Assembly (NCBI GenBank): GCA_963922205.1
Contig: CAWUHX010000065.1
Span: 1,258,534 to 1,322,533 of the forward strand
Direction of reading: 5' to 3'
Length of the DNA stretch: 64,000 bases
Source: Romanomermis culicivorax
Taxonomy: Eukaryota; Nematoda; Enoplea; Mermithida; Mermithidae
The notes beneath the pieces were generated by a model. That model did no database searches. It was not told the origin of the DNA and saw only the letters and a program-made list of their open reading frames with translations. Made by a program: the position numbers and the translations under genes. Every line of letters begins with the position of its first letter. Position 1 is the stretch's first letter. Shown here piece by piece: positions 10,749-21,128 of this stretch.

Positions 10749-13700
10749 TTAATGCTTCCTGGGCTTTTTAGAGTCTTGTAGTGCCTGTAAAGAAAAACTT
10801 CGAATAAGTAATTTTCATATATAAAAACGGCAAAAACTAACTTGATAATAACCAGTGTGATATCCACTCATATACCAGGACATAAGCATGGAAGCCATTG
10901 CTTCGTTTTCATCGATTTTCGATCGATTCGACGTCAAAAACGTCGGTGGCACCGGAGGTGGAGCGAACGGAAGGCCCTGAACCTGAAACAGGGTTCATAC
11001 AAAGTTCATGAAAAAAAATTCCCTGTGTTTTCCAGGCTTTCCAGGTCGACAAATGGAATTTTTACAGGTTTTTATAATGATGAAATATACTATCCTGAAG
11101 AAAAATACTGAATAATAGGGATGGGCCGGATCGACTTTTTTGGCGACAGCGGATCCGGATCCGGATCTTGGAAAATTTGGTTCAGCGGATCCGGATCGGA
11201 TCCGGATCCAAAAAAATTTGGTTCAGCGGATCCGGATCCGGATCCGGATCTTGAGGAACAGATCCGCGCGGATCCGGATCGGATCCGGATCTTTCAATAA
11301 GTATATGTACTATGTCTAATTTGTCTAAAATTGAGTTAAATGAATTTGTATTCATTGGTGTCAATAGATTAATAGATTATTAATGATTGAGATGTTCGTT
11401 TATTGAAATAGTTCACATGTACTAATTGATAATTTTCATTCATTAAATTGTATTCATGTTTAGATTAATATTGGTTTCATCAGAAAAGAAATGAATAGAA
11501 ATGGAAACTTTTTTCAGAAATTATGGATTTAAGTTTTTCTTTCACTAGCAGAGTGTGGGACTACTTCACAGTGTCCCCAGATGATGAAGAAAAGGCAAGG
11601 TGCAATAAATGCAGAATTCAGTTATCCAGAAAAGGTTGTGCTACTGGATGTCAGAGAAAACATTTGGAGAGGAAACATATGGCAATATATAAGCAGTTTG
11701 CGGCTAAATAAAAAGAACATAATGAAAATATAAGTAATTGTGGAACAAATTGCTACTAGTAAAGTAAAGTAATGTTAAAGAATTAATTTTTGTGTTTTCT
11801 TTAGAGATAGCCAAAAAATGAACCTAGCTACTCAAAAACCAAATTAAAGCATGAACTTAAATCTCAAACATCTCTGGACGATTGCTTCATGCAGAAAGTA
11901 AACTTAAATTAGCACCAGCGAAAAGTGTCCCCTATGAACAGCTATTCAGTGTGCTGGTCAAATTTATGATCTTACCAAAAATCGTTTGAAGGGTGATACT
12001 GTTGAAAAATTACTGTTTCTCAAGTATAATTTTGCTACCATTGCAGTGATTTTGTGTACAAGCCTCTTTGTACCTGTAAAACGATCGGCCAAAAAGTCTT
12101 TGTACGAAGAAATTTTTTGTTGTCCTTTGAAAAAATCATGATCTTTTATGGGCAGGAATTTACAATACGGTAAGTTCGACTTTTTACCAAAACCCCCATT
12201 TTTCAATGTTTCAAATCAAAAACTTTAAAAAAATTTTGGAAAAAAGGGCGGAAAACAGTAATTTCCAAAAAAAACTTTAAAAAAAAATTTGAAAATTTTT
12301 CATGGAAATTACAGAAATCATACTTTTCTACCAAAATATATCAAGTTTTTGACTTGAAACATCGAACAGCCTAAGCCTAAGCCTAAGCCTAAGCTTAAGC
12401 CTAAGCCTAAGCCATTCCACTCCGACCGCCCTAAAAACCAAACTAATTCTGTACTTTTGAGCAACCACCAACAAGGAAAACACAACTTCAGGCAATTTTG
12501 GTTACTTACCGTATTGTTAAAATTAGCCCTTTTATGTATTTTCGCACATAGTTTCTTCCTAATAGCACTCGAGTTCCCGTCCTTCATAATCATCTTAGAA
12601 ATTAAGAAAATATACTCATAACTTTCATAAATCTGAAAAACTTCAATTTAAACCTGAAATTTCTGAAAATTAGTTCCATGATGCTTCTCAATTCAAACTC
12701 GGCTTCATGTTTAAAATTTAAGTTACAAAAAAGTTGGAGTAGATTTTGACGTTCTGAAATGGACCAAAATTCGCCTTTTCCGTACAGGAGGACCGCCAAA
12801 ATTTTTTCCTTTAATGGAAATTTTTTTTCCAGGAAGCACTATTTGTTGAAAAATAGTATTGCAAAGAATTATTTAATCCGGCGCGAAGCGCCAGAAAATT
12901 TCTGGTGTTTTCTAATACTGCAAAATTTTATGAGAATAATAATGAATAAAGATCCGATTATGACCGGATCTTAATCATTGACAACAGCGGATCCGGATCC
13001 GGATCTTAAAAAATTTGGTTCGGCGGATCCGGATCGGATCCGGATCCAAAAAAATCTGGTTTAGCGGATCCGGATCGGATCCGGATCCTAAAATTTAGGC
13101 GGATATCCGCGGATCCGGATCCGGATCCGGATACCCGGCCCATCCCTACTGAATAATAGAAACATGTGCGAGCTAACGTATCATCAAAAATAGAGCACTA
13201 AATCAAAAAATTTATTTCAAATTATTGTGCAGCCTAGCGCCGAAAAAATTTGATTCCAAGGCCTCTAAAACGTCGGAAAATTAATTTTTCAGCACATTCT
13301 TATGCAACTACCGATGATCAATCGTGATCTTTTCACTATTTGATTGGCGGAAGCGTTAGAACATTTTTCTAACATTTTCGTATATCCAGAATCAGTAATT
13401 TATCAATCATAATTATTAATGATTGTTTTCAAACGCCGTGAGCTAGGCCGACATTTTCCAACCGCACAACAGAAATGATAACAAGAATCATAAGTGATTT
13501 GAAATCCGGCGCGAATTTTCGATATGTTTTCTTAAAAACGCATAAGAATGCATTTCCGGACGGGAAACTCACCTAATCAAAAGGGTCATTAGGCCCTAAT
13601 TTTTACAAGCCATGTTGGCTTGTGCTCATAAATTTGTAGGAGTCAATCGATATTTTTAGAAGCCATGGCTCCTAATTGGCCTAAAAAAACCCTGACCAGA

Positions 13701-16700
13701 CTCGATTTTTTTGCTCGCAAATATGAAATACATTTTGTTCATTAGTTTCCAATTTTCTGGCATAAATGGGGAGTTTGAATGTTCTCTCGAATATTACCCC
13801 TACAATCCAATTGAAACGTTGACTTCGACATAATAATTCAAAGGCTAAATTAAAAGCTGAAGTTGAAAAACTTAAAAAAAAAGATCTCAAATACTCTATG
13901 ATTTTAAGCAATTTCACTTTCGATGTGCATAGTTGAATAAGAAAACTCGCCGCAGCGCGGCGAAAAAATTTGACGATTTTCCTGTACTTCTCCAACACAA
14001 AATATTTATTTTTCCACAACATTCCCTGTGTTTTCCAGGTTGTGTATGAACCCTGCTGAAAGACAACGTTATTAACATTTTTTCTGATTATCTTTCTCGC
14101 CTACCATTTGAGGAAAATTTTTCGTCGTTTTCTTCGATGTTTCCGGATTTTGTTTTTCCAAATCATTGACTGACGAGCTACTCATTTCCTGGAAAAATGC
14201 AAATATTTCAACGCATTATAGCCTGTAACATGAACAAATGAGAATTCAGGAAAACAAAAGAACGCGAGAAATGTGAATAAAAAAGCGTAATCTCAATTCC
14301 TTATAAATAATACGTTTGCTCGGAAGAGACAATTTTTCGACTGATTCCGTGAGGGTGTGCAAGTGAGATTCTTGTAAATTTAGCAAGTGATATCATAAAC
14401 AGAAAATATGAAGATCTTTTGATTTTGTTCTCTCTCGGCGAACTACCAAATCTAAAATACACATATAAAAACAGTTGCTTCCAGATTGAAAAGTGACAAA
14501 AAGCAATACTGCCGTCAAAGTCGTTAAGATAGAGCTTATAGTAAGATATTTCACTAAAAAATTGTCAACGGTTAGTTCAGTATGCCTACAAATTTCTAAT
14601 CCTATATAACTATTTCTTATCGGAAAATCATGAAAATATGAAACACTTCTTGTTTTCCATTTTCATTATTTAGATGCGTTTTAAGAAAAACAGGCTATAA
14701 GAATATATGTTATCCGGGGGAAGTGCCACACAAATCCCCCAGAAATCGCTGGCCATATGGTTCACCGGTGGGGGAGTTCCCACCGCCGGATTTGCCAATC
14801 TCATGGCTAGCTTTATGGTAGCCACAGGGATCCCCATGCTTTTGATCGTAAAAATACTGAAAAATGTTAATTTTGAACATAAAAGGTCGAAAATGTCAAT
14901 TTTTGAACATAAAATGGTCGAAAATGTCAATTTTCTCGGCGTGAATACATTTTTCCGGTTTTTAGACCAAAATTACTATTTTCTGAACTGTTTTTCAGAA
15001 TTTTTCGGCAAAAAAATCGAAATTTTTTCCTTCAGGGACCCCTCCCCTCAAATTTTGGGGAATCGGTCGCCCCGGCCACAAAGAAGTCGTGGGACCCTCA
15101 GACCTTGGCGCTCTGTTACATGTTAAAATCTTGAAACTTACAGAGGCCGATTCGTTTCCGCTACCGCTTCGATCAGTGACTTCGTCATTTGAAATATCAT
15201 CTTTTTCTGGTAATCTGTAAAGAGTTTACACATTAGCAATCATAGTGTAGAAACGGTTTTCGAAATTACAAAAAACTTTGATGTTTAGTCTCTTGAAACA
15301 TACATGTAACGAGGCCCCCAAGTCTGGGGGGAAAGTCGGACGACTGTTTTGATGCCGCGGGTCACTAACGCCCCAAAATTTTGGGGGAGGGGTCTATTAA
15401 AGAAAAAATTCGATTTTCCACCAAAAAATGTCTGGAAAACGGTTCAAAACATAGTAATTTGTCTAAAAACCGTAAAAAATATATCCATGGCGCGAAGCAC
15501 CGGAAAATTGACGTTTTTGACTATTTTTTGTTCAAACATTGACATTCTTCATCAAAAAAATGGAGATTTTTCAGTATTTTCCCGATCAAAAATATGGGGT
15601 CCCTATGACTACCATATGGCTAGCCATAGGATTGGAAAATCCCGGGAGTGGGGTCCAGGGTTTTTTTTCGCACCGGTCGTTCCGCATCTTGTGGAAATCG
15701 GCCAAAAAAATTTCCGCACCACCATTAAAAACCACTAAAAAAATTAAAGTTTCCGTTCCGTGCGGAAAACTCTCCAAAAATTTTCCGCACGACTCCAAAA
15801 AAATCCGCACTGTGCGGAAAAAAAATCCCTGGTGGGGTCACCCAATAGCTAGCCATATGGCTGACGATTTCTGGGGTGAGGGTCGTATAGCACTTCCTCC
15901 CAATTACATGCATGCTTTGAAACAAAGAATAATAGAATTCTAGCCGAGATTCGAAATTATAATCATTTTTTAGTCTTCTGTCTTTTTTATCCGCGCAGTG
16001 TAAATCCCAAAATCATACATCCTGCAGTGCTTCGACATCTCACAGCTGGCCGGGTTATGTTACACTGATCATTTTTGCTTATATATCTTCTTTGCGCTGA
16101 AGTGTGCATAAATGTGCTAATCAAACAAATAAAATGAACAAAAATCTTGATAGTTGACGGTTGACCTATAACTAATCACAGAAATTGTAACAAATGAACA
16201 TGCGAAAAATCATATTCATAAGAAATGTTTTCTCAAATCTCGCACAATTTTCGATCTGAGGGCTGATGGATTCAATTAAAACTCAGAAATGTGTATTCAT
16301 AATTATCTCTTTCCTTAGCAGATTTTAATCTTTTCCCGCTGCTGAGATCGAAATGTAGGCGAACTTATCACTCAAAACAACATTAATGCAAGTTCTAGTG
16401 TAAATATTCTTATGGCAAGAAAGACTAGTGTAGCGTTACTCGCACTTCTATACTTTCGAATGCATTATAAAATGCACATCTCTAGATTTACACCTGAAGA
16501 CCTTCGTTCGAGAAAGTTTAAAAAAATCAAATATGGATAACACGACGAGAATGATAAAAATGCATTAATACTGTTTTATATTTCCGAGATTGCATTCAAA
16601 CTCCGTTTCGTAACCGTCGAACTTGATCGTGCATTTATTATGACTTCGGCAAACGTCCAATATTCGAGCCTTGTGCCATTCTCCGTCGTATTTTGCTAAA

Positions 16701-17611
16701 CATTTTTCGCCGACTTGCCACTAAAACTTTTGAATCTTGGCGTGGAAAAAGGAAAGCGTTAAAAGTTAACAAATTTTATACTTTTTTCCTATTCTTTTTC
16801 GCTTTTTTAGACGACGTCTTCCCGTTGACGACCGGTTTTGGTTCTTTGAAAGCGTCGGCGTCAGTGGGTTTGAGTTTTCCGTCGAGCTTGGCGTGGACAG
16901 CGTCCTAGAAAGAAGAGTATAAAATTAAAATGGCTAACAAAAAGAAGACACGCGCTTTTAAAACATACGTAAGCTAAACCGACTGCTTTATCGTAAGCTT
17001 CGATTAAGCTCGTGTCGTCCCACATTTCGCTTAATTCTTTTTCGCTCATTTCCTGAAAAGCTTTTTTAAAATTTCTAAATCACATCAATTCTTTAAGAAA
17101 AAAGTCTGCGATCTGCATTTTCGGCCCCTAAATCGTTTAAAAATCAAGGAAATTTCATGTTTGAGCAGCTAAAAATTTTGTGCCAATTGGCACAAACGCT
17201 CAAAATTTTTTGTACCATTCCAAATTTTTTTGTGCCAAAAACCATGTTTTGGCACAAAAAAACACTGGTCGGACCTCTTACACATACCTGTACTTGGGGA
17301 GGGGGTTGGGGGGGACCCCTCCCCCAACTTGGCCAACCCAGTACCCAAAATCATTTACCCCCCCCCCCAGTTTGGGAAAAATTAAAAAATTTTGCCAAAA
17401 AGTGTATGTTTTTTGGCCTTTTTTGGGAAAAATTTCGACTTTTTTCTACCCCCCCAAAATTTCGGATTTACCCCCCCCCCCCCAACTGGTCGGAGGTCTT
17501 ACAGGTATGCTCTTACAGGTGGTCAAAAGCTGGGTTTTCCAAGTCTTAAAGCCTTTTACTTACACTAGTTCTTGTAAAAACTACGTCGCCCACGTTTACA
17601 ACGTCACCCAT
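10749..17611 (-). CDS. SMN: Survival of motor neuron protein (SMN)
   Basis: Eight exons: 17611-17564, 17052-16969, 16904-16782, 16720-16572, 15214-15142, 14188-14105, 10982-10842 and 10784-10749. Every phase agrees and the sum is 738 nt (245 residues plus TAA). The N-terminus has [16 protein letters not shown], the Gemin2-binding region (human SDIWDDTALIKAYDKAV). Exon 4 is the Tudor domain ([20 protein letters not shown] ... [11 protein letters not shown]), which binds dimethyl-arginine of Sm proteins. A serine/acid-rich linker and a short proline segment (PFAPPPVPP) follow, then the YG box [12 protein letters not shown], the oligomerisation helix. SMN assembles Sm rings on spliceosomal snRNAs in the cytoplasm and in nuclear gems. 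Introns are loaded with transposons (10989-14055, 14705-15123, 15303-15910). Exon 2 also begins three bases before an in-frame ATG after CTTTTCAG, so an alternative or trans-spliced start is possible. Confidence 0.95.
10983..10988 (-). promoter_or_regulatory. SMN exon 7 splice acceptor, one copy of a 6-bp duplication
   Basis: On the minus strand this reads TTTCAG directly before exon 7. The same six bases recur at 14056-14061 on the other side of the element 10989-14055, so the acceptor is one copy of the element's target duplication. Confidence 0.75.
11523..11711 (+). pseudogene. hAT transposase N-terminal BED zinc finger
   Basis: A 62-residue open frame with [20 protein letters not shown] followed by HLERKH, the C-x2-C...H-x4-H pattern of the BED finger that binds transposon ends. 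It stops at TAA shortly after the finger, where a full transposase would continue for several hundred residues. Separated from the C-terminal relic at 11895-12013. Confidence 0.8.
11895..12013 (+). pseudogene. hAT C-terminal dimerisation relic
   Basis: In one frame YEQLFS, then after a one-base shift [20 protein letters not shown] and LFLKYNF. Together these resemble the conserved hAT dimerisation motif (SERLFSxAG...RNRL...E.LLFLK.N). The shift and lack of flanking coding sequence show it is dead. Confidence 0.7.
12369..12413. repeat. Interstitial TTAGGC telomere-type run
   Basis: Seven consecutive hexamers GCCTAA (one varied to GCTTAA) plus a partial unit. Read on the minus strand this is (TTAGGC)n, the telomere repeat of many nematodes. 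It lies inside the hAT element within an SMN intron. Confidence 0.85.
14056..14061 (-). other. Decoy copy of the SMN exon 7 acceptor
   Basis: TTTCAG on the minus strand, identical to the functional acceptor at 10983-10988 and generated by the insertion of the element between them. It sits about 45 nt downstream of the SMN exon 6 donor and is followed by non-exonic element sequence. Confidence 0.65.
14705..15123 (+). repeat. Inverted-pair repeat, arm 1 (SMN intron 5)
   Basis: Shares blocks with 15303-15910 in opposite orientation: the AAATCG..GCCATATGG block, the GACCCCTCCCC(C/T)CAAATTTTGGGG block and a terminal GTTACATG. The arm lies directly beside SMN exon 5 (15142-15214) on its 3' side with respect to transcription. 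Confidence 0.75.
15303..15910 (-). repeat. Inverted-pair repeat, arm 2 (SMN intron 4)
   Basis: Begins CATGTAACGAGG and ends AATTACATG, so it has short inverted ends. Contains the inverse of the arm-1 blocks plus an extra palindromic segment rich in GTGCGGAAA at about 15680-15825. Probably an independent insertion of the same element in the opposite direction. Confidence 0.75.
17150..17520. repeat. Low-complexity, palindrome-bearing DNA in SMN intron 1
   Basis: Contains the palindrome TTTGTGCCAATTGGCACAAA (about 17179), runs of G and C up to 13 long (about 17295-17330, 17358-17368, 17471-17483) and two CTGGTCGGA copies near 17266 and 17485. The predicted open frames are products of this composition, not genes. 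It lies inside the first SMN intron, so it could include regulatory sequence. Confidence 0.5.
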
Positions 17612-18490
17612 TTGTTACAAAAGTCAAAAGTCTAATCCTAATTTGAAATGTAGATCGCTCAGCTTGTCGCTTGCCTGCAACGGAACAACTAAGAGCGTGT
17701 GATCGCGTTCACAGTAAACATCTTGATCGACGCAGTTTATGCTATTTTCTTAATCACCTGCACACCAACCTGCAGAGTTGCTGAATTCAGTACAGCAGAA
17801 TAATGGAAAAAATGAGACGCATTTACGAGCATGACATCAGTAGCGCTGCAATGCGTTATTTATTTGGAACTGATTAGACAGGTAGTAAGTTGGAATTAAA
17901 AAATTATGCTTGTAAATTGGAGCATGACGAAATATTAATACCACCTTCAATGTTTTTGACACAAGGCTTATTTGGTTATTCGCCCGAATAATGCCAAGGA
18001 AGCTTGGTTGACATGGGCTTGCAAAGTCTCAGGCTTATGCGGTATAAAATTTAGCGGAATATGTGATTTTACTAATTTTTTCTCACATGCCTCACAAAGA
18101 TAACAGATTATTGAAACACTGCAGGTAATTGAAACACTGCAGCCTATTTATTTTAAAATGATATACGTCGACAATTAAACACAATTAGGTTCAGCTTGAG
18201 ACGAAATTTGACATAAATGAAAGACCATTAGAAGGCGTGCAATTTCTTCATGACAACGAATGACCGAAAAAATGATGTTTATCCACCTTTGATTTGAATA
18301 GAACAGGGTCGGGACCTGAGTGTCGACATTCTGATCATTTAAGTGGGTTATTGAAAGAAATTATTCAGTATATCTGCTTGCCGCTCATGAGCGAGAATTT
18401 TTAAAGTTGATTACAGTAAACGCTTACTAAGCTGCGCTTGCCGAAACTTCGACTGCTGTAACTATATCTTATGAATAAATGATTTATAAA
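17612..18490. other. Region upstream of SMN
   Basis: Upstream flank of the SMN start codon. No other gene was seen. It would hold the SMN promoter, but no convincing core element could be picked out in the AT-rich background. Confidence 0.4.
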
Positions 18491-18671
18491 GCCCCATTCA
18501 GAAATGGAAAAATTTTAGGATATTTGTTGCCAACAGTCGTCGATTCCGTGGGAATTTCGTCATCGACTGTTCCCGATTTTACGAGCTCAGAAGCAAAAAA
18601 ATCCCAGAATACTTGTCGCCGATTAAATCCTGGAATCGGTGACAGTTGGCGATTTCACTTCTGAATAGGGC
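18491..18671. mobile_element. Small TIR element (MITE, about 180 bp)
   Basis: Left end GCCCCATTCAGAAATGG and right end CACTTCTGAATAGGGC are inverted with few mismatches. Interior holds ATTCCGTGGGAATTTCG and related short palindromes. No target duplication longer than two bases is obvious. Confidence 0.5.
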
Positions 18672-19069
18672 AAGGTGCCAATGTTCCCTCGAAATAGTTA
18701 GTCTTTTTTAATCAGAAAAGCGCCAGGAATGATGATCGAACAACCTGTGCGGTCTATAGAATTTTCGATCCTTTTTCAAACAAGTTCATCAATTTGAAAC
18801 AAGGAAAATATGCCTTTAGCTCCCAGACGGTCAAGACCGCTCTGTAGTGCAAGCTTGAAAGCAAATGAACCTTTGTAGGCGCTTAGGCAGTCAAACGTCG
18901 TGAAGATTAATTTTTTATTTACATTTCCGACTTGAATTTATAAATTAGTGCTGTACAAAACGTTTTTTTATTGATGTTGAAGTACGTTTCGATTGTTATT
19001 GTCTATCTGCTCGGTAACCTGACAAAGAAACGAGAATTTGAATTATTTTCCGAAATTACTGCATTTTGA

Positions 19070-19690
19070 GTGTGTAACGTTGAGGCGGTGTGTTGTGTGA
19101 GGATAAGATGGGGAGTAGCACAGCCTCAAGAATGAAGGCTAGCAGATGCAACGGGAGTTGCAGACATTGGGGTACTGTAGGTAGGAAACACTACTCATAA
19201 CCTCCACCTTGTACGCTACAGAGCCTATCACATAGAGTGACTGCCCGTAGATGATGAGAGAGAGACATCAGCAATCCTAGTCCTGGAAAGGGTCTTGTGG
19301 AGAGCTGGAACCTTGGTCCTAATGGGAAGTCCCTGGAGAGAGAAACCCGATTGAAGACTGAAGGTCGACAAAGGAGTGGGAGAGAGAAGGGATTGGGATC
19401 CAAACCCATTATCGAACTACGAGTTTGGTGGAACAAACTTGGTTTATGCTAATGGGAGTTGGAGTGTCAGTAGCTTCTGAGTACGGTAGGGGGCGGTGAC
19501 TACAGTAATCGTCGACGCCTCTTGTAGGAGAAGAAGGTCGAGGGGAAAGCCAAAAACAGTTGGCACTGGCTATCCTTAGGCAAGAAGAAGCCAGCGTGCA
19601 TGCATTCCTGTAGAAACGCAGGAAAGGATCTCTGTAAGGACGCCGACTTTGTTTGCCAAAGGCGTTTGTCAAGTACAGAAATAGTTACAA
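19070..19690. other. GC-rich block of unknown nature
   Basis: About 600 bp with clearly higher GC and long open frames on the minus strand, unlike the AT-rich DNA on both sides. The open frames show no recognisable motif and lack splice-site context, and the sequence does not resemble rRNA or tRNA. It may be a fragment of another repeat family or a foreign insertion. Confidence 0.35.
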
Positions 19691-21128
19691 AAAGATGCGA
19701 ACGTGAAAGCGTGCAAATACAATATTAAACGAGCATACTGTACGAGATTAAAGGTATACTGTAATATCACATGAGCGGCTATCCGTGAGAAGTGAAAAAT
19801 AAGCATCGACGTTTTTCGGAAAAATCTCGAAAAATAAAAGTTTTTGGAAAAACTAATATGTGTATCAGGTTCCCCATGCTAAATAACTATCCCCTTTGTA
19901 ACACCCCGCGGCCAGAATCAATGTCGCCCTCCGCCAGCAAGTCTGACCTCAGAAATCCACTTTTAAGAGTTCCAATACGTATAACCATAGGAGGCCCAGC
20001 AACGCTTTTGATTGACTAACCCGAAATTTTCATATTTTTCCAAGATACCATTTTTATTTTAGATTAATCTTGAAAGAAATGCGATGTATTGCTATGCACT
20101 TGAAAAGAAAGTTGAATATCGAGAAAGTTTTTCTCTTATTTTTTGCGATGCATCTTGAAATTTTTGCAATGCATCTTGAAAAAATGTTGGGCGTCCTGCT
20201 GGGTAAGGATTTTTTTCGAGGGATGATAATTTTTTTCAAAGGACCCTTCTCGCATTTTGTGTCGGAATACCGAAAAATCGACCAAAGATATCCCTAAACA
20301 AAATGACCAAGCATATGGGATGCCATTATTTCCTTTTTTAAGCTACAGTTTATTATTCATTCATTTTAAAATTATCGATGCAGCGGAGGTCGCAACCAAA
20401 CTTTTATTCAAAATTATGGAAGGATCGTAGACTAAATAAATTTTTTTCTATGATACAGACTCTTTCACTCTTTTCACACTTTTCAATTATTTCAAGATCA
20501 TCGAAATTGATTTCCCGATCTCTAGTAAGGCTGCGTTTTTCAAAAATCAGTCTGCTGCATCGATCATTTCAAAATGAATGGGTGCCATTAGTCAATACGA
20601 GAAAAAAAGGCGGCCGCATATTTGCACATTGTTACGGTTGGAAGACTCATTATTGTATTCGACTATTGTGTTTGTAAAATGTACTACAAAACTCGAGAAG
20701 CAATGTGCTGGTATAACAACGTTGTGTATGATATTTGGAAACAAAGTTGCTTCAAATATTAAATTATGTCTTAAACGTTGAAGCATCTATTTTTGAATCG
20801 TTAGATCACCGAAATACAAAAAAAAATTGGATGCAGCCTATTTGATCTTAGTATAAAAGAACACAAGACAGTTTTAGACTGATCTGGTACAACGGCGATA
20901 AAAGAAAAAATGGAAACAGTTCATAGACGAGAATCATCTGATGTTCTAAAATGAAGCAAAAAGGTACCATTCGTTAGATCCCGCCAATTCCTGCTAGAGG
21001 ACATATTTGATTGAAATTTTTAATGAGGGTTGGATTTCAATACTGGAAGATGGTTTTCTTCTGCCCAAATAAAACAAATGATAGACACTGAGAATAATAG
21101 AATCACGTTTTACATTGAGATATAGACA
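19691..21128. other. Gene-free stretch with repeat fragments
   Basis: Contains three copies of GC(G/A)ATGCA(T/C)..TTGAAA at 20080-20180 and, at 20455-20580, a member of an interspersed family with CTGC(A/T)GCATCGATCATTTC (also near 30105, 34755 and 35710). No gene recognised. Confidence 0.4.

Larger units (their letters stand above)
11116..13148 (+). mobile_element. hAT transposon with BED-finger relic
   Basis: The ends are a perfect 14-bp inverted repeat TAGGGATGGGCCGG, flanked by the identical 8-mer CTGAATAA (11108-11115 and 13149-13156), diagnostic of hAT. Both subterminal regions (about 11145-11295 and 12985-13135) are arrays of GGATCCGGATCC units, probably transposase binding sites. Inside are a BED zinc finger exon (11523-11711), a broken C-terminal dimerisation segment and an interstitial TTAGGC run. 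Most of the catalytic region is missing, so it cannot move by itself. Confidence 0.9.
10989..14055. mobile_element. TIR element in SMN intron 6
   Basis: The left end reads CAGGGTTCATACA and the right end is its perfect inverse, TGTATGAACCCTG (13 bp). Both are flanked by CTGAAA (10983-10988 and 14056-14061). A secondary motif TTCCCTGTGTTTTCCAGG occurs near both ends (about 11020 and about 14022) in the same orientation. No transposase of its own was found; the long minus-strand open frame 13681-14022 looks like chance. A complete hAT element (11116-13148) is nested inside. The superfamily is uncertain: the TIR looks hAT-like but the visible duplication is 6 bp. Confidence 0.75.

Noticed and set aside
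11182-11364. Minus-strand ORF rich in DPDPD
   Set aside because: It is the translation of the GGATCCGGATCC subterminal array of the hAT element.
12318-12593. LGLGLGLG-containing ORF
   Set aside because: Translation of the TTAGGC run, not a protein.
13681-14022. Minus-strand ORF of 113 aa in the SMN intron element
   Set aside because: Composition is AT-driven, no motif and no splice context.
15349-15943. Plus-strand ORFs of 129 and 134 aa
   Set aside because: Lie within the repeat arm in an SMN intron; shared repeat sequence, no protein motif.
17157-17635. Overlapping plus-strand ORFs of 130 and 151 aa
   Set aside because: Produced by C/G homopolymer runs in SMN intron 1 and overlapping SMN exon 1 on the other strand.
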